Origin: JBMNMU01 sp050953505
Lineage (GTDB): Bacteria > Bacillota > Clostridia > Peptostreptococcales > Anaerovoracaceae
NCBI GenBank assembly: GCA_050953505.1
Contig: JBMNMU010000001.1
Coordinates: forward strand, 1,674,001 to 1,738,000
DNA length: 64,000 nt
Direction: 5' to 3'
In this document: in pieces, positions 34,355 to 42,121 of the stretch
How the letters are laid out: every line of letters begins with the position of its first letter
Numbering within the stretch: the first letter of the stretch is position 1
Made by a program: the position numbers and the translations under genes
The notes under the pieces: model-generated
Databases searched by the model: none
Told to the model about the DNA's origin: nothing
Seen by the model: only the letters and a program-made list of their open reading frames with translations

Positions 34355-35008
34355 TTGAAAAGTCAATTAGTCGAAGCTGTCTTTAAGCTGGATGAGGATC
34401 TAGTTATCAGCATAGTTAAGGAGCAAATTGCTGAAGGAGTCAGCCCAATTAATATTATTAATGATATTCAGCAAGGCTTGATTCTGGTTGGTAATGAGTA
34501 TGACAAAGGTCATTACTTTATTGCAGATTTAATAATGTCCGGCTTAATTTTTAATGAAGTCCTACAATACATACACTTTGGCACCCAGACTAATTGGGGG
34601 CACCAGTGTATTAATGTTATATTTGCAACCGTTGAGCATGATATACATGATATAGGCAAGAATATTGCAAACAGTTTTTTTAGGTCAAGAGGCGTTAATG
34701 TAACAGATTTGGGGGTGGATGTTCCTGCAGAAGAGATCCTTCAGCATTTAAAGGAAGATCAATATAATCTCCTCTTTTTATCCGGGCTCATTACAACATC
34801 TTTTGATTCTATGAAAAATACGGTAAGCCTTATCGATGAACAAGGGCTTCGAAACAAAGTGAAAATTATTATTAGCGGGCTGGTGGATGAGTCCGTGCGT
34901 GACTATGTAAACGCTGATGGTATTGCAAGGGATGTTATCGATAGCTTTACAATCTATGAAGAAACCAATCAAGAGTTTATGCCATCTCTTGAACCAGACG
35001 TATCCTAA
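34355..35008 (+). CDS. Corrinoid methyltransferase protein, copy 2
   Basis: A 217-residue homologue of the protein at 32641-33285. It has a cap domain (EYDKGHYFIADLIMSGLIF) and a B12 domain with Asp96-x-His98-x-x-Gly101 (HDIHDIGKNIANSF), the LGVDVPAEE turn and LSGLITTSFDSM. The C-terminal loop reads IISGLVDE rather than the usual GG. It starts with TTG at 34355 after AAGGGGGAAA. Co-directional with the DUF1638, URO-D and CobW genes, which it probably serves. Confidence 0.92.
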   Translation: MKSQLVEAVFKLDEDLVISIVKEQIAEGVSPINIINDIQQGLILVGNEYDKGHYFIADLIMSGLIFNEVLQYIHFGTQTNWGHQCINVIFATVEHDIHDIGKNIANSFFRSRGVNVTDLGVDVPAEEILQHLKEDQYNLLFLSGLITTSFDSMKNTVSLIDEQGLRNKVKIIISGLVDESVRDYVNADGIARDVIDSFTIYEETNQEFMPSLEPDVS

Positions 35009-35099
35009 GCCAGGTGTATCTTGAGTTCGATGCGTCTTAAATATGACTGTATGGCAGTTAATTTCTATTATAATTTGTAGTTTTATAGGAGGTGTCTTA

Positions 35100-35789
35100 A
35101 TGAAAAATGCAATAATAGCCTGCGAAATGATGCGGGATGAAGTGAATCTAGCCATAAAAAGTACCAATTGCCAATACCCCATCGTATGGCTTGAGGATAC
35201 CCTTCATATGTATCCAAATCAGCTCCGTGATAGCTTACAGCATGAAATAGATAAATTTAATAAGGATCAGTATGATTATATTCTTTTTGCTTATGGTTAT
35301 TGTGGCAATGCTTTTATCGGTATCGAATCAGGAAACTCCTCTCTGGTCATCCCAGATGTAAATGATTGTACTGATCTGCTTCTTGATGGTACTGGAGTTA
35401 AATCTAAATGCAAGAATTGTTATTATTTGACTAGAGGCTGGCTGGAAAGCGAAAAATCTATTGATAAGGAATATGATTTCTATATTAATAGATATGGAGA
35501 GAAAAGAGCCAAGAGAATTATGGATGTCATGCTAGCCAACTACAAGAATATGATGCTAATCGATACCGGCGCTTATGATGCCTCCAAATATGAAGCACAA
35601 TCAAAAGCCCTCGCCGACAGATTAGGCTTAGACTTTTTAAAGGAAAAAGGCAACACTCACATATTGACGAAATTGTTTGCAAATAAATGGGATAACCAAT
35701 TTACTATTATCCCACCCAATACCACGATTACTATAGAACATTTAGGTAATTATGACCAAAGCCAAATGCCCCAAGGTGTTTCATTGTAA
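35100..35789 (+). CDS. DUF1638 domain protein
   Basis: A 229-residue soluble protein with DUF1638 features: IIACEMMRDEVNLAI, YDYILFAYGYCGNAFIGI, IPDVNDCTDLLLDG, LTRGWLESEK and GEKRAKRIMDVML. Conserved Cys, His and Asp residues suggest a metal or cofactor site. DUF1638 genes are repeatedly found beside corrinoid methyltransferases in methanogens and Clostridia, but no reaction is established. ATG 35100 follows AGGAGGT; a longer frame from 35043 adds a spurious hydrophobic leader. Confidence 0.85.
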   Translation: MKNAIIACEMMRDEVNLAIKSTNCQYPIVWLEDTLHMYPNQLRDSLQHEIDKFNKDQYDYILFAYGYCGNAFIGIESGNSSLVIPDVNDCTDLLLDGTGVKSKCKNCYYLTRGWLESEKSIDKEYDFYINRYGEKRAKRIMDVMLANYKNMMLIDTGAYDASKYEAQSKALADRLGLDFLKEKGNTHILTKLFANKWDNQFTIIPPNTTITIEHLGNYDQSQMPQGVSL

Positions 35790-35821
35790 ATCCTTAGAAA
35801 ATTAAACACCTTCGGGGTTTT
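35769..35821 (+). terminator. Terminator overlapping the end of the DUF1638 gene
   Basis: CCCC-AAGGTGTT (35769-35781) pairs with AACACCTT-CGGGG and is followed by TTTT. The 5' arm lies inside the last codons of DUF1638. The 3' arm is the same sequence that begins each unit of the 92-bp repeat. Confidence 0.65.
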
Positions 35822-36019
35822 GAGCAGAATGTTTACTGAAAAATTGCTTGCCAGCCATATTGGCTGGGCAATTTCTGTATAAATTCTGCCTAGCAATACA
35901 CCTTCGGGGTTTTGGGCAGAATGTTAACTGAAAAATTGCTTGCCAGCCATATTGGCTGGGCAATTTCTGTATAAATTCTGCCTAGCAAAACACCTTCGGG
36001 GTTTTGGGCAGAATGTTAA
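35806..36019 (+). repeat. 92-bp tandem repeat, 2.3 copies
   Basis: Units begin ACACCTTCGGGGTTTTG at 35806, 35898 and 35990, an exact 92-base period; the third is cut short at 36019, where the ribosome binding site of the next gene begins. Each full unit folds into a long hairpin: GGCAGAAT/ATTCTGCC outside (G/A change in copy 1), AAATTGC/GCAATTT, and CCAGCC/GGCTGG around ATATT. It sits between the DUF1638 and URO-D genes. Confidence 0.9.
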
Positions 36020-36036
36020 GGAGAAAGAGAATATAT

Positions 36037-37155
36037 ATGGATTATCAAAGTATCTTGAATAAACGATTGAATAATGCTATTGAGCATAAAGCTGTAGACC
36101 GAATTCCGTGTGCTCCTCTTATAGAAAGCTATGCTGCAATATTCCATGGTGTTCCTATTTACGATTTTCTATTCAACGAAGAGATAGCCTTTCAAGCCTT
36201 CCATAATCTAAAACAAACCTACCCTATTTGGGATATTAAACGATCTATATATTTTTTTCATTATGGGCCTATTCAAAACATCATTGGCATAATGAAAACA
36301 AAGATGCCAGACAGAAATTCAGAAAAAGAAAATGAGTTTCAATATATAGAATATGAAGCAATGAGCCGAGAGGATTACAATATTATCTTAAACAAAGGCT
36401 ATGATTCTTATCTGAATACTGCCTATTATAAGATGTTTGGGGCTTCCCCGGAAGCTATTAGCGCGGCTAAAAAACAGACGCTGGAAATGCACAAAAAAGA
36501 AATATATCAAGCTAGATTAAATAACCAACTTTTCCTATATGGTGCGCGTATCTATTTTCCTCATTCTTATTTTTCAAATCTCCGCTCTTTCCAGCAATAT
36601 GTAAGAGATATCTATCAAATTCCTGATATCATGAAAGAAGCTGGCCGTATTGCTATGGAGCACTGTATTGAGGAAGCCCTACTAACTGTAAAAGAAACTG
36701 GTGTCCCTAGAGTCATGATAGGCCCTCCACGTATTAATGGCCCTTTTTTCTCTACTTCCATCTTTGAGAGCCTCTATTGGCCAGATCTTGAAAGGTGCGC
36801 TCTTAGACTCATTGAGGAAGGAATCACTCCTATTTTCCACCTTGATGGTAACTGGGAAAAAAATCTTGAATATTTTACTACACTGCCAAAAAATAAGATT
36901 ATTATCGAACTAGACGGGTATACTGATATTTTCAAAGCAAAACAAATATTAGGGAATCATTCATGTATTTTGGGAGATGTACCACCAACCTTATTTACCC
37001 TTGGGTCTCCTGATCAAGTAACAAGTTATTGTAACGCTTTGCTATCTGAATTTAAAAATGACGGAGGATTTATACTTGGTTCTGGCTGTACAGTACCATA
37101 TAATTCAAAGCATGAAAATGTGAAAGCATTTTTTGAAGCTAGTTCAAAATTCTAA
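36037..37155 (+). CDS. URO-D family methyltransferase (U3)
   Basis: A 372-residue URO-D-fold protein (NAIEHKAVDRIPCAPLIES, VMIGPPRINGPFF, LYWPDLERCALRLIEEGITP, ILGDVPPTLFTLGSPDQV). Zinc-site region: FHLDGNW (His268-x-Asp270) and GSGC (Cys351). It thus keeps the His and the last Cys but has Asp where MtaA has Cys, a third arrangement among the three URO-D proteins here. ATG 36037 follows AAGGAGA; the frame to 36004 is not supported. The likely partner is the corrinoid protein at 34355-35008. Confidence 0.85.
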   Translation: MDYQSILNKRLNNAIEHKAVDRIPCAPLIESYAAIFHGVPIYDFLFNEEIAFQAFHNLKQTYPIWDIKRSIYFFHYGPIQNIIGIMKTKMPDRNSEKENEFQYIEYEAMSREDYNIILNKGYDSYLNTAYYKMFGASPEAISAAKKQTLEMHKKEIYQARLNNQLFLYGARIYFPHSYFSNLRSFQQYVRDIYQIPDIMKEAGRIAMEHCIEEALLTVKETGVPRVMIGPPRINGPFFSTSIFESLYWPDLERCALRLIEEGITPIFHLDGNWEKNLEYFTTLPKNKIIIELDGYTDIFKAKQILGNHSCILGDVPPTLFTLGSPDQVTSYCNALLSEFKNDGGFILGSGCTVPYNSKHENVKAFFEASSKF

Positions 37156-37297
37156 TATTAAGACTTGTACATTCATGTTTTCTTGGTTAAACTGATTGGT
37201 ATGTATAACAAAATTTTATTAAAAACTACAACAAGCAAGTTTGTTAAGGCAGATTATTAGGCATTATAGCCAAATGTATAGAAAGAGGTGCAGAAAA

Positions 37298-38218
37298 GTG
37301 ACAGAAATTATTTTATTAACCGGTTTTCTCGGTGCGGGAAAGACAACCTTTATGAGGTCTTTACTAGATACCTATCAGGATAAAAAGATCGGGGTAATAG
37401 TAAACGAATTTGGAGAAAGAAACATAGATGGTGAAACTCTTGAAAAAGAAGGTATTCTAATGGAGGAGCTGTCCAATGGCTCTATATTTTGTGCTTGTAT
37501 CAAAGATAATTTCTTGAGCAGTCTTATCTATTTATCCAAAAAAGACCTGGAGTATGTTTTCATAGAAGCCTCCGGATTATCTGATCCATCTAGCATTGGA
37601 CAGATCCTAGAAACCATTAAGCCAAAAACAGTGAAGCCATACTCATATAAAGGAGCCATTGGTATCGTAGATGCTGATAGTTTTCTTGACTTATATGAAA
37701 TTCTTCCTGCTTTTGAAAGGCAGGTGAGGTATAGTGATGCCATTATTATCAATAAGGCAGACTTGGTTGAGCAAGAAAGAATTGATGAAACCATCGAGCA
37801 AATTAGGTCTATTAATAGTGATGCCCCCACATATATAACCTCTTATTGTGCCGTTGATATGGTCAAATTAGTAGAAGACCTTACCGATCACGGTGAGAGA
37901 CCTACAGAATCAACTAATACCATAGATTCCCGGCCAAAAACATTAACATTGAAAAGTGCTGGAGTCCTTTCATATGAAAACTTGGAAAAGTTTCTACAGG
38001 CGCTTTCCGACAGCACCTTCAGGGTAAAAGGTTTTCTTGAAACGGACAAGGGTCAGGTTTTTGTAGACGCTGTAGGCAAAAATATTGAAATTAAACCATG
38101 GGATAAAGAAGTGAAAGAACACGAGCTTGTTGTTATTTCTTCTGTAGGAATAAAGATCATCAGCCTACTCACAGACCAAATCAATTTGTATTTTAAAGAC
38201 CAACTCAGTCTTTCTTAA
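37298..38218 (+). CDS. CobW/P47K family GTPase
   Basis: A 306-residue G3E GTPase: Walker A GFLGAGKTTFM at the start, IVNEFGERNIDG, FCACIKDNF in place of the usual CxCC metal motif, IEASGLSDPSS, NKADLVEQE, and a CobW C-terminal domain from about 215. The family includes metal chaperones and corrinoid-linked proteins. GTG 37298 is chosen after GAAAGAGGTG. In this cluster it may deliver metal (Zn or Co) to, or assist, the methyltransferases; that role is inferred from position only. Confidence 0.88.
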   Translation: MTEIILLTGFLGAGKTTFMRSLLDTYQDKKIGVIVNEFGERNIDGETLEKEGILMEELSNGSIFCACIKDNFLSSLIYLSKKDLEYVFIEASGLSDPSSIGQILETIKPKTVKPYSYKGAIGIVDADSFLDLYEILPAFERQVRYSDAIIINKADLVEQERIDETIEQIRSINSDAPTYITSYCAVDMVKLVEDLTDHGERPTESTNTIDSRPKTLTLKSAGVLSYENLEKFLQALSDSTFRVKGFLETDKGQVFVDAVGKNIEIKPWDKEVKEHELVVISSVGIKIISLLTDQINLYFKDQLSLS

Positions 38219-38235
38219 GGAAAGGTGTAAAACAC

Positions 38236-38282
38236 CACCACAATAGAAATGGGGGTCAGGTTCCATCATGATTATTGTGGTG
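38236..38282. repeat. CACCACAATA inverted repeat
   Basis: CACCACAATA (38236-38245) is inverted as TATTGTGGTG (38273-38282) with a 27-base loop containing GGGGGTCAGGTTCC. It lies between CobW and the converging methyltransferase gene, next to the GGTGTCAG palindrome. It is probably part of one repetitive intergenic element. Confidence 0.5.
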
Positions 38283-38305
38283 TCAGATAATAAGATGTGA
38301 TGTGA

Positions 38306-38351
38306 AAAGGTGTCAGGCACCGGCAATTAACTGCTAGTGTCTGACACCTTT
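38306..38351 (+). terminator. GGTGTCAG-family palindrome, CobW terminator
   Basis: AAAGGTGTCAGGCAC pairs with GTGTCTGACACCTTT (one mismatch), followed by TCTTTC. It overlaps the last codons of the minus-strand gene at 38327-39109, supplying its VSDTSS tail and stop. A half copy (GATGTCTGACACCTTTT) occurs at 61484-61500. Confidence 0.65.
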
Positions 38352-39109
38352 CTTTCGTAGATTTCCATAATCTCCTGAGTGTATTCACCATTTTCATTGT
38401 ATACATATAATGGATCTAGGAATTTTAGCTCCGGGTTACCATATTTTACACAATGTACTAATAGAATGTTGGGCCCTTTTTCCCTACTTGGACTTACAAA
38501 TCTAATTTTCTTTGGTTCTAAATTATTCTCTCTGCATAGGACACAAATGTCCACAAGGCGATCTGGCCTGTGAACTAGAAAAAAATCACCTTTATCCTTA
38601 AGAAGCCATGAAGCACTTTTTATGAAATCCTCTAGGCTGGCTGTAGTCTCATGCCTGGCAATTGTCTTCGCCTCATTTTTGTTTTTCAGCCCACCCCTTC
38701 CCTTTACATAGGGTGGATTTGAGGTTACGGCGTCAAAGCTTCCTTTTCCCAAGATAGAGGTAAGCGTCTCGGATATGCCGCCATCCCCTATATTCTTCAC
38801 ATCTAAATTTATCATTTTTAGTTTGTTTTCAAGGTTGTTAATAGAAATGTTCCTCAACGCCAGCTGATAAGAACTAGGCTGTATTTCAATGCCGACTATT
38901 TCCCTTGCCTCAGTCTTATGACTTAAAATAATTGGAATAATGCCTGTCCCGGTGCCCAGATCTATAACTCTTCCTTGCTTTTTTACCCTGGCAAAAGAAG
39001 ACAGGAGAACAGCATCAATCCCATAGCAAAATTCCTCAGGCCTTTGTATCAGCCTGAGGTTTGCAAATCCTATATCATCTATTCTTTCTTTATTGTTGCT
39101 CATATTCAT
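38327..39109 (-). CDS. trmN6: tRNA1(Val) adenine-N6 methyltransferase family (YabB/TrmN6)
   Basis: A 260-residue class I methyltransferase. It begins with the family block LRLIQRPEEFCYGIDAVLLSSF, then motif I VIDLGTGTGIIPIIL, IEIQPSSYQLALRNI and the N6-adenine signature TSNPPYVKGRG. Homologues modify A37 of tRNA-Val in E. coli; specificity here is inferred. It lies downstream of ricT, as in many Firmicutes (yaaT-yabA-yabB). The C-terminal six residues come from an intergenic palindrome, so the end of the protein has been rebuilt. Confidence 0.87.
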   Translation of the reverse strand: MNMSNNKERIDDIGFANLRLIQRPEEFCYGIDAVLLSSFARVKKQGRVIDLGTGTGIIPIILSHKTEAREIVGIEIQPSSYQLALRNISINNLENKLKMINLDVKNIGDGGISETLTSILGKGSFDAVTSNPPYVKGRGGLKNKNEAKTIARHETTASLEDFIKSASWLLKDKGDFFLVHRPDRLVDICVLCRENNLEPKKIRFVSPSREKGPNILLVHCVKYGNPELKFLDPLYVYNENGEYTQEIMEIYERKVSDTSS

Positions 39110-39128
39110 CGTTAATTAAATTCTTTAT

Positions 39129-40040
39129 TTAGTCTTTCAACAGATCCTTTATCTCATCTAGAAGAGCTTCATCAATATCTTCAACGACATTTTTGCTTGT
39201 TTTTCCATCAATTCTTTTTATCTCTTGCTTTTTATAGGTATATAAATCGTTGCTTAGTTTTTCGGGCTTATCCTTGGTTTTTTCCTCAAGTACCAAGCGT
39301 ACAGCTACCCTGTTTTCCAATATACTGGTCTCTTGGACCACACCCATTCCATCCGCTGTTTTTACATATTCTCCTACTTCAGGCATCCCTTTACGAAGCT
39401 CGTAATATATATCGTTTTCATATTTCAAGCAACACATAAGTCTGCCACAAATGCCGGATATTTTTGTAGGGTTTAATGAAAGGTTCTGTACCTTGGCCAT
39501 TTTAATGGATACAGGGTCAAACTCTGGTAGCCAATTATGGCAGCATAATGGTCTGCCGCAGGTTCCGATACCCCCTACCATTTTGGCCTCATCCCTCACA
39601 CCAATCTGTCTAAGCTCTATTCTCATTTTAAAAACACTAGCCAAATCCTTTACAAGCTCTCTAAAGTCTACCCTTCCATCAGCCGTAAAATAGAAAATTA
39701 TTTTACTGTTGTCAAAGGTATACTCCACATCGATAAGCTTCATTTCCAACTTATGCTTGTTAATCTTCTCCTGACAAAGCTCCAAAGCTCTGGCTTTTTT
39801 ATTTACATTCTCATTGTGCTGCTGAACATCATTTTCATCAGCAATCCTAATAATCTTTTTTAATGGAGCAACGATTTCGCTCTCCGGTACTTCTTTTATG
39901 CCAGAGGTGACAAAACCAAATTCCACTCCCCTAGCAGTTTCTACAATAACATTGGTACCTTCAGCTACATCTAGCCCATCGGGGTCAAAATAATAAACCT
40001 TGCCCGCCTTTTTAAACCGGACCCCTGCTACTTTAACCAT
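39129..40040 (-). CDS. ricT: PSP1-domain protein RicT (YaaT)
   Basis: A 303-residue protein with an N-terminal PSP1 core and the cysteine cluster CGRPLCCHNWLP and CGRLMCCLKYE, which in B. subtilis RicT takes part in Fe-S cluster binding of the RicAFT complex. That complex acts in RNA processing with RNase Y and in sporulation and competence. Placed after holB and before the trmN6-like gene, the conserved Firmicute order. Confidence 0.94.
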   Translation of the reverse strand: MVKVAGVRFKKAGKVYYFDPDGLDVAEGTNVIVETARGVEFGFVTSGIKEVPESEIVAPLKKIIRIADENDVQQHNENVNKKARALELCQEKINKHKLEMKLIDVEYTFDNSKIIFYFTADGRVDFRELVKDLASVFKMRIELRQIGVRDEAKMVGGIGTCGRPLCCHNWLPEFDPVSIKMAKVQNLSLNPTKISGICGRLMCCLKYENDIYYELRKGMPEVGEYVKTADGMGVVQETSILENRVAVRLVLEEKTKDKPEKLSNDLYTYKKQEIKRIDGKTSKNVVEDIDEALLDEIKDLLKD

Positions 40041-40062
40041 CTATTTCCTCCTTCTGTGTAAA

Positions 40063-40944
40063 CTACACAGTCATCTTCAATATCATGTTTTTTAAGGTGT
40101 AACCTATATTCATATTTCTTGCAATGTCCCTTTTTGCCTCCTCGATCCAATCTATGGATTTTAAAATATCTTCTCTTCTATATAATCGGGATCGTTCTTC
40201 TAATTCATTCATATATTCTGGATTCCAAATTAAGCTTCCATCCTCAACATAGGGCATAAATACCAAATCACGAAACCACTTTTCCAATGTATCTAAAAAA
40301 CAAAGTGCTGTGGTGGCATCTGTCATATAACTAGCCAACTCTTTTTCAATCTTAAAAAAAGGCTCTTTGCTCAAAGTCATATCGGCTATTGACATTATAC
40401 TGTCAATATTGATTTCATGCGTTTCATTTAGATCCTCACTAATGTGTGATGAGTTTAATTTGTACACTATACATCTTGATAAAATAGTACTAGTAAGATT
40501 CTCAGTGTTCTGGGAAAGTAAAATAATTACAGTTCCCATGCTGGGTTCTTCTAACGTTTTTAATAATCGATTTTGTGCTCGAAGGGTCATGGTATCCGCA
40601 TTTTCTATGATTGCAATATTTCTGCTCCCCACATAGGGTTTCTTCTTAAGACGACTTTGTAAGCTCTCGATTCCTTCATCCTTTATCCTTCCACCCTCTG
40701 ATCTGCAATAAATAACATCTTCGTGATTACCATGGTCTATTTTTATGCACGAGTTACAGCTATCACAACAATCTGTGTTATTGCCTTGGCAGAGAATGGC
40801 CTTGGTAAAGTTTTCAGCTAATTGAAGCTTATCGCTTTCTGCATCTCCTTCGAAAATATAGGCATGAGAAATAGTGCCTTCCTTCACGGCAGTCATTAAT
40901 ATTTGTCTTATCTTATCATTGCCCTTTATACTAGTTAATGACAT
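40063..40944 (-). CDS. holB: DNA polymerase III delta' subunit
   Basis: A 293-residue clamp-loader subunit. SHAYIFEGDAESDKLQLAENF replaces a functional Walker A loop, as usual for delta'. A zinc-binding stretch follows (CCDSCNSCIKIDHGNHEDV), then RNIAIIENADTMTLRAQNRLLKTLEEPS and the LSRC arginine-finger-like motif. Upstream of ricT in the conserved tmk-holB-ricT group. The 155-base gap before tmk contains no gene; yaaQ and yaaR of B. subtilis are absent here. Confidence 0.93.
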   Translation of the reverse strand: MSLTSIKGNDKIRQILMTAVKEGTISHAYIFEGDAESDKLQLAENFTKAILCQGNNTDCCDSCNSCIKIDHGNHEDVIYCRSEGGRIKDEGIESLQSRLKKKPYVGSRNIAIIENADTMTLRAQNRLLKTLEEPSMGTVIILLSQNTENLTSTILSRCIVYKLNSSHISEDLNETHEINIDSIMSIADMTLSKEPFFKIEKELASYMTDATTALCFLDTLEKWFRDLVFMPYVEDGSLIWNPEYMNELEERSRLYRREDILKSIDWIEEAKRDIARNMNIGYTLKNMILKMTV

Positions 40945-41099
40945 ATTTCTCCTAATTCCTCAATTTACATTCACCCAATCAGTAAGCCATGACGTTCTCA
41001 TGCTGAATGGGTAATTTATTACGCTAAACTCGTCACCAAATTATTTTGCCATAAATCAAACTGGTCACTAATTCAATTGGTACAAGATTTAGCTAATTA

Positions 41100-41723
41100 C
41101 TACCGAGCTAGTAAAATTTCTTCCATATAGCTCTGAATAATGTTCGCAATTTCATGCCTGTCGCCTTCTGCATCTATTCCAATTATCCTTTCAGGATAAA
41201 TCTTTTCTAATTCAATATAGCCTTTATAAACCTCATTGTGATATTCTATTTTTTCTAATTCAAGCCTGTCAAGTTCTTCTTCTCGGATTCTATCTTTTCC
41301 TACCTTAGGATCTATCTTCAGCAGAAAGGTAATATCAGGCATAATTCCATTAATCGCAAACTCATTAATAATTTGCACGGCATTTCCTAGTTTCCTTCCA
41401 TATCCTTGGTACACAATGCTGGAGTCTATAAAACGATCGCATATCACGATTTTGCCTTCCTCTAGTGCCGGCTTAATCACCTGAGCCACATGCTGAGACC
41501 TAGCAGCAGCATATAGCAATGCTTCAGTCATATAGTCCATTTCTTTGTTGTTTTTATCTAATATAATCTCGCGAATCTTTTCCCCTATTGGAGTTCCCCC
41601 TGGCTCTCGAGTTATTATTGCCGGGTAGTTTCGCGATGAAAGAAAGTTCTTTAAGTTTTCAATTTGAGTCGTTTTGCCGGAGCCGTCAGGCCCTTCAAAT
41701 GTTATAAATAATCCTCTTCTCAT
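41100..41723 (-). CDS. tmk: Thymidylate kinase
   Basis: A 207-residue enzyme phosphorylating dTMP to dTDP. P-loop FEGPDGSGKTTQIENL, REPGGTPIGEKIREIIL, LYAAARSQHV and CDRFIDSSIVYQGYGR are the family motifs. ATG 41723 overlaps the stop of a short upstream reading frame (ATGA), and the ribosome binding site (GAGGAGG) lies inside that frame, so translation of the two may be linked. Confidence 0.96.
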   Translation of the reverse strand: MRRGLFITFEGPDGSGKTTQIENLKNFLSSRNYPAIITREPGGTPIGEKIREIILDKNNKEMDYMTEALLYAAARSQHVAQVIKPALEEGKIVICDRFIDSSIVYQGYGRKLGNAVQIINEFAINGIMPDITFLLKIDPKVGKDRIREEELDRLELEKIEYHNEVYKGYIELEKIYPERIIGIDAEGDRHEIANIIQSYMEEILLAR

Positions 41724-41845
41724 GCTTTGGGCCTCCTCTTTTGGCTCTTAACATACTCATTGAATAGCCGTCCCACTAATGTAAAGGTTATATATAGTAG
41801 CGGAACACAAAGTAGTGCTACAAAAATAATCTTAATGACAGTCAT
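41720..41845 (-). CDS. Small single-pass membrane protein upstream of tmk (41 aa)
   Basis: A short frame, MTVIKIIFVALLCVPLLYIT and on to KSQKRRPKA, with one hydrophobic helix (residues 3-26) and a basic C-terminus, predicted inside by the positive-inside rule. AAAGGAG lies 9 bases before the chosen ATG at 41845. The stop overlaps the tmk start (ATGA). Ribosome site, coupling and clear membrane character support a real gene. I know no family for it. Confidence 0.62.
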   Translation of the reverse strand: MTVIKIIFVALLCVPLLYITFTLVGRLFNEYVKSQKRRPKA

Positions 41846-42121
41846 ATCTTGCATCTCCTTTGCAAGGGGTTATCTAGCCGTTACTTATAGATTTTTCTTG
41901 CATAGCTACTATGCCATTACCTATTTGTACTGAAGCTCCTATGGTAGCTGGAAAATAAGATTCCTGAAACTGTAAAAATAATCTAATGGTAGCTGGAGTT
42001 TAAACAAATAAGCTTATCATAAAAAGCCTACGGCTGAGCAACAAGGCATTTGTTGCAAAATCCATTATACCATGGTTTTGACACTATAATCAATCACCGA
42101 AACAGGAAGGAATTATTGGAA

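Noticed and set aside
35043..35099. N-terminal hydrophobic extension of the DUF1638 protein
   Set aside because: A strong AGGAGGT precedes the ATG at 35100, and the extension reads through that ribosome site.
35806..36019. Possible CRISPR array or riboswitch
   Set aside because: The 92-base units are contiguous without variable spacers, and no known riboswitch core is present.
31461..37155. Heme-pathway uroporphyrinogen decarboxylase (HemE)
   Set aside because: There are no other heme genes; three paralogues lie next to corrinoid proteins, and the sequences resemble methyltransferase URO-D members.
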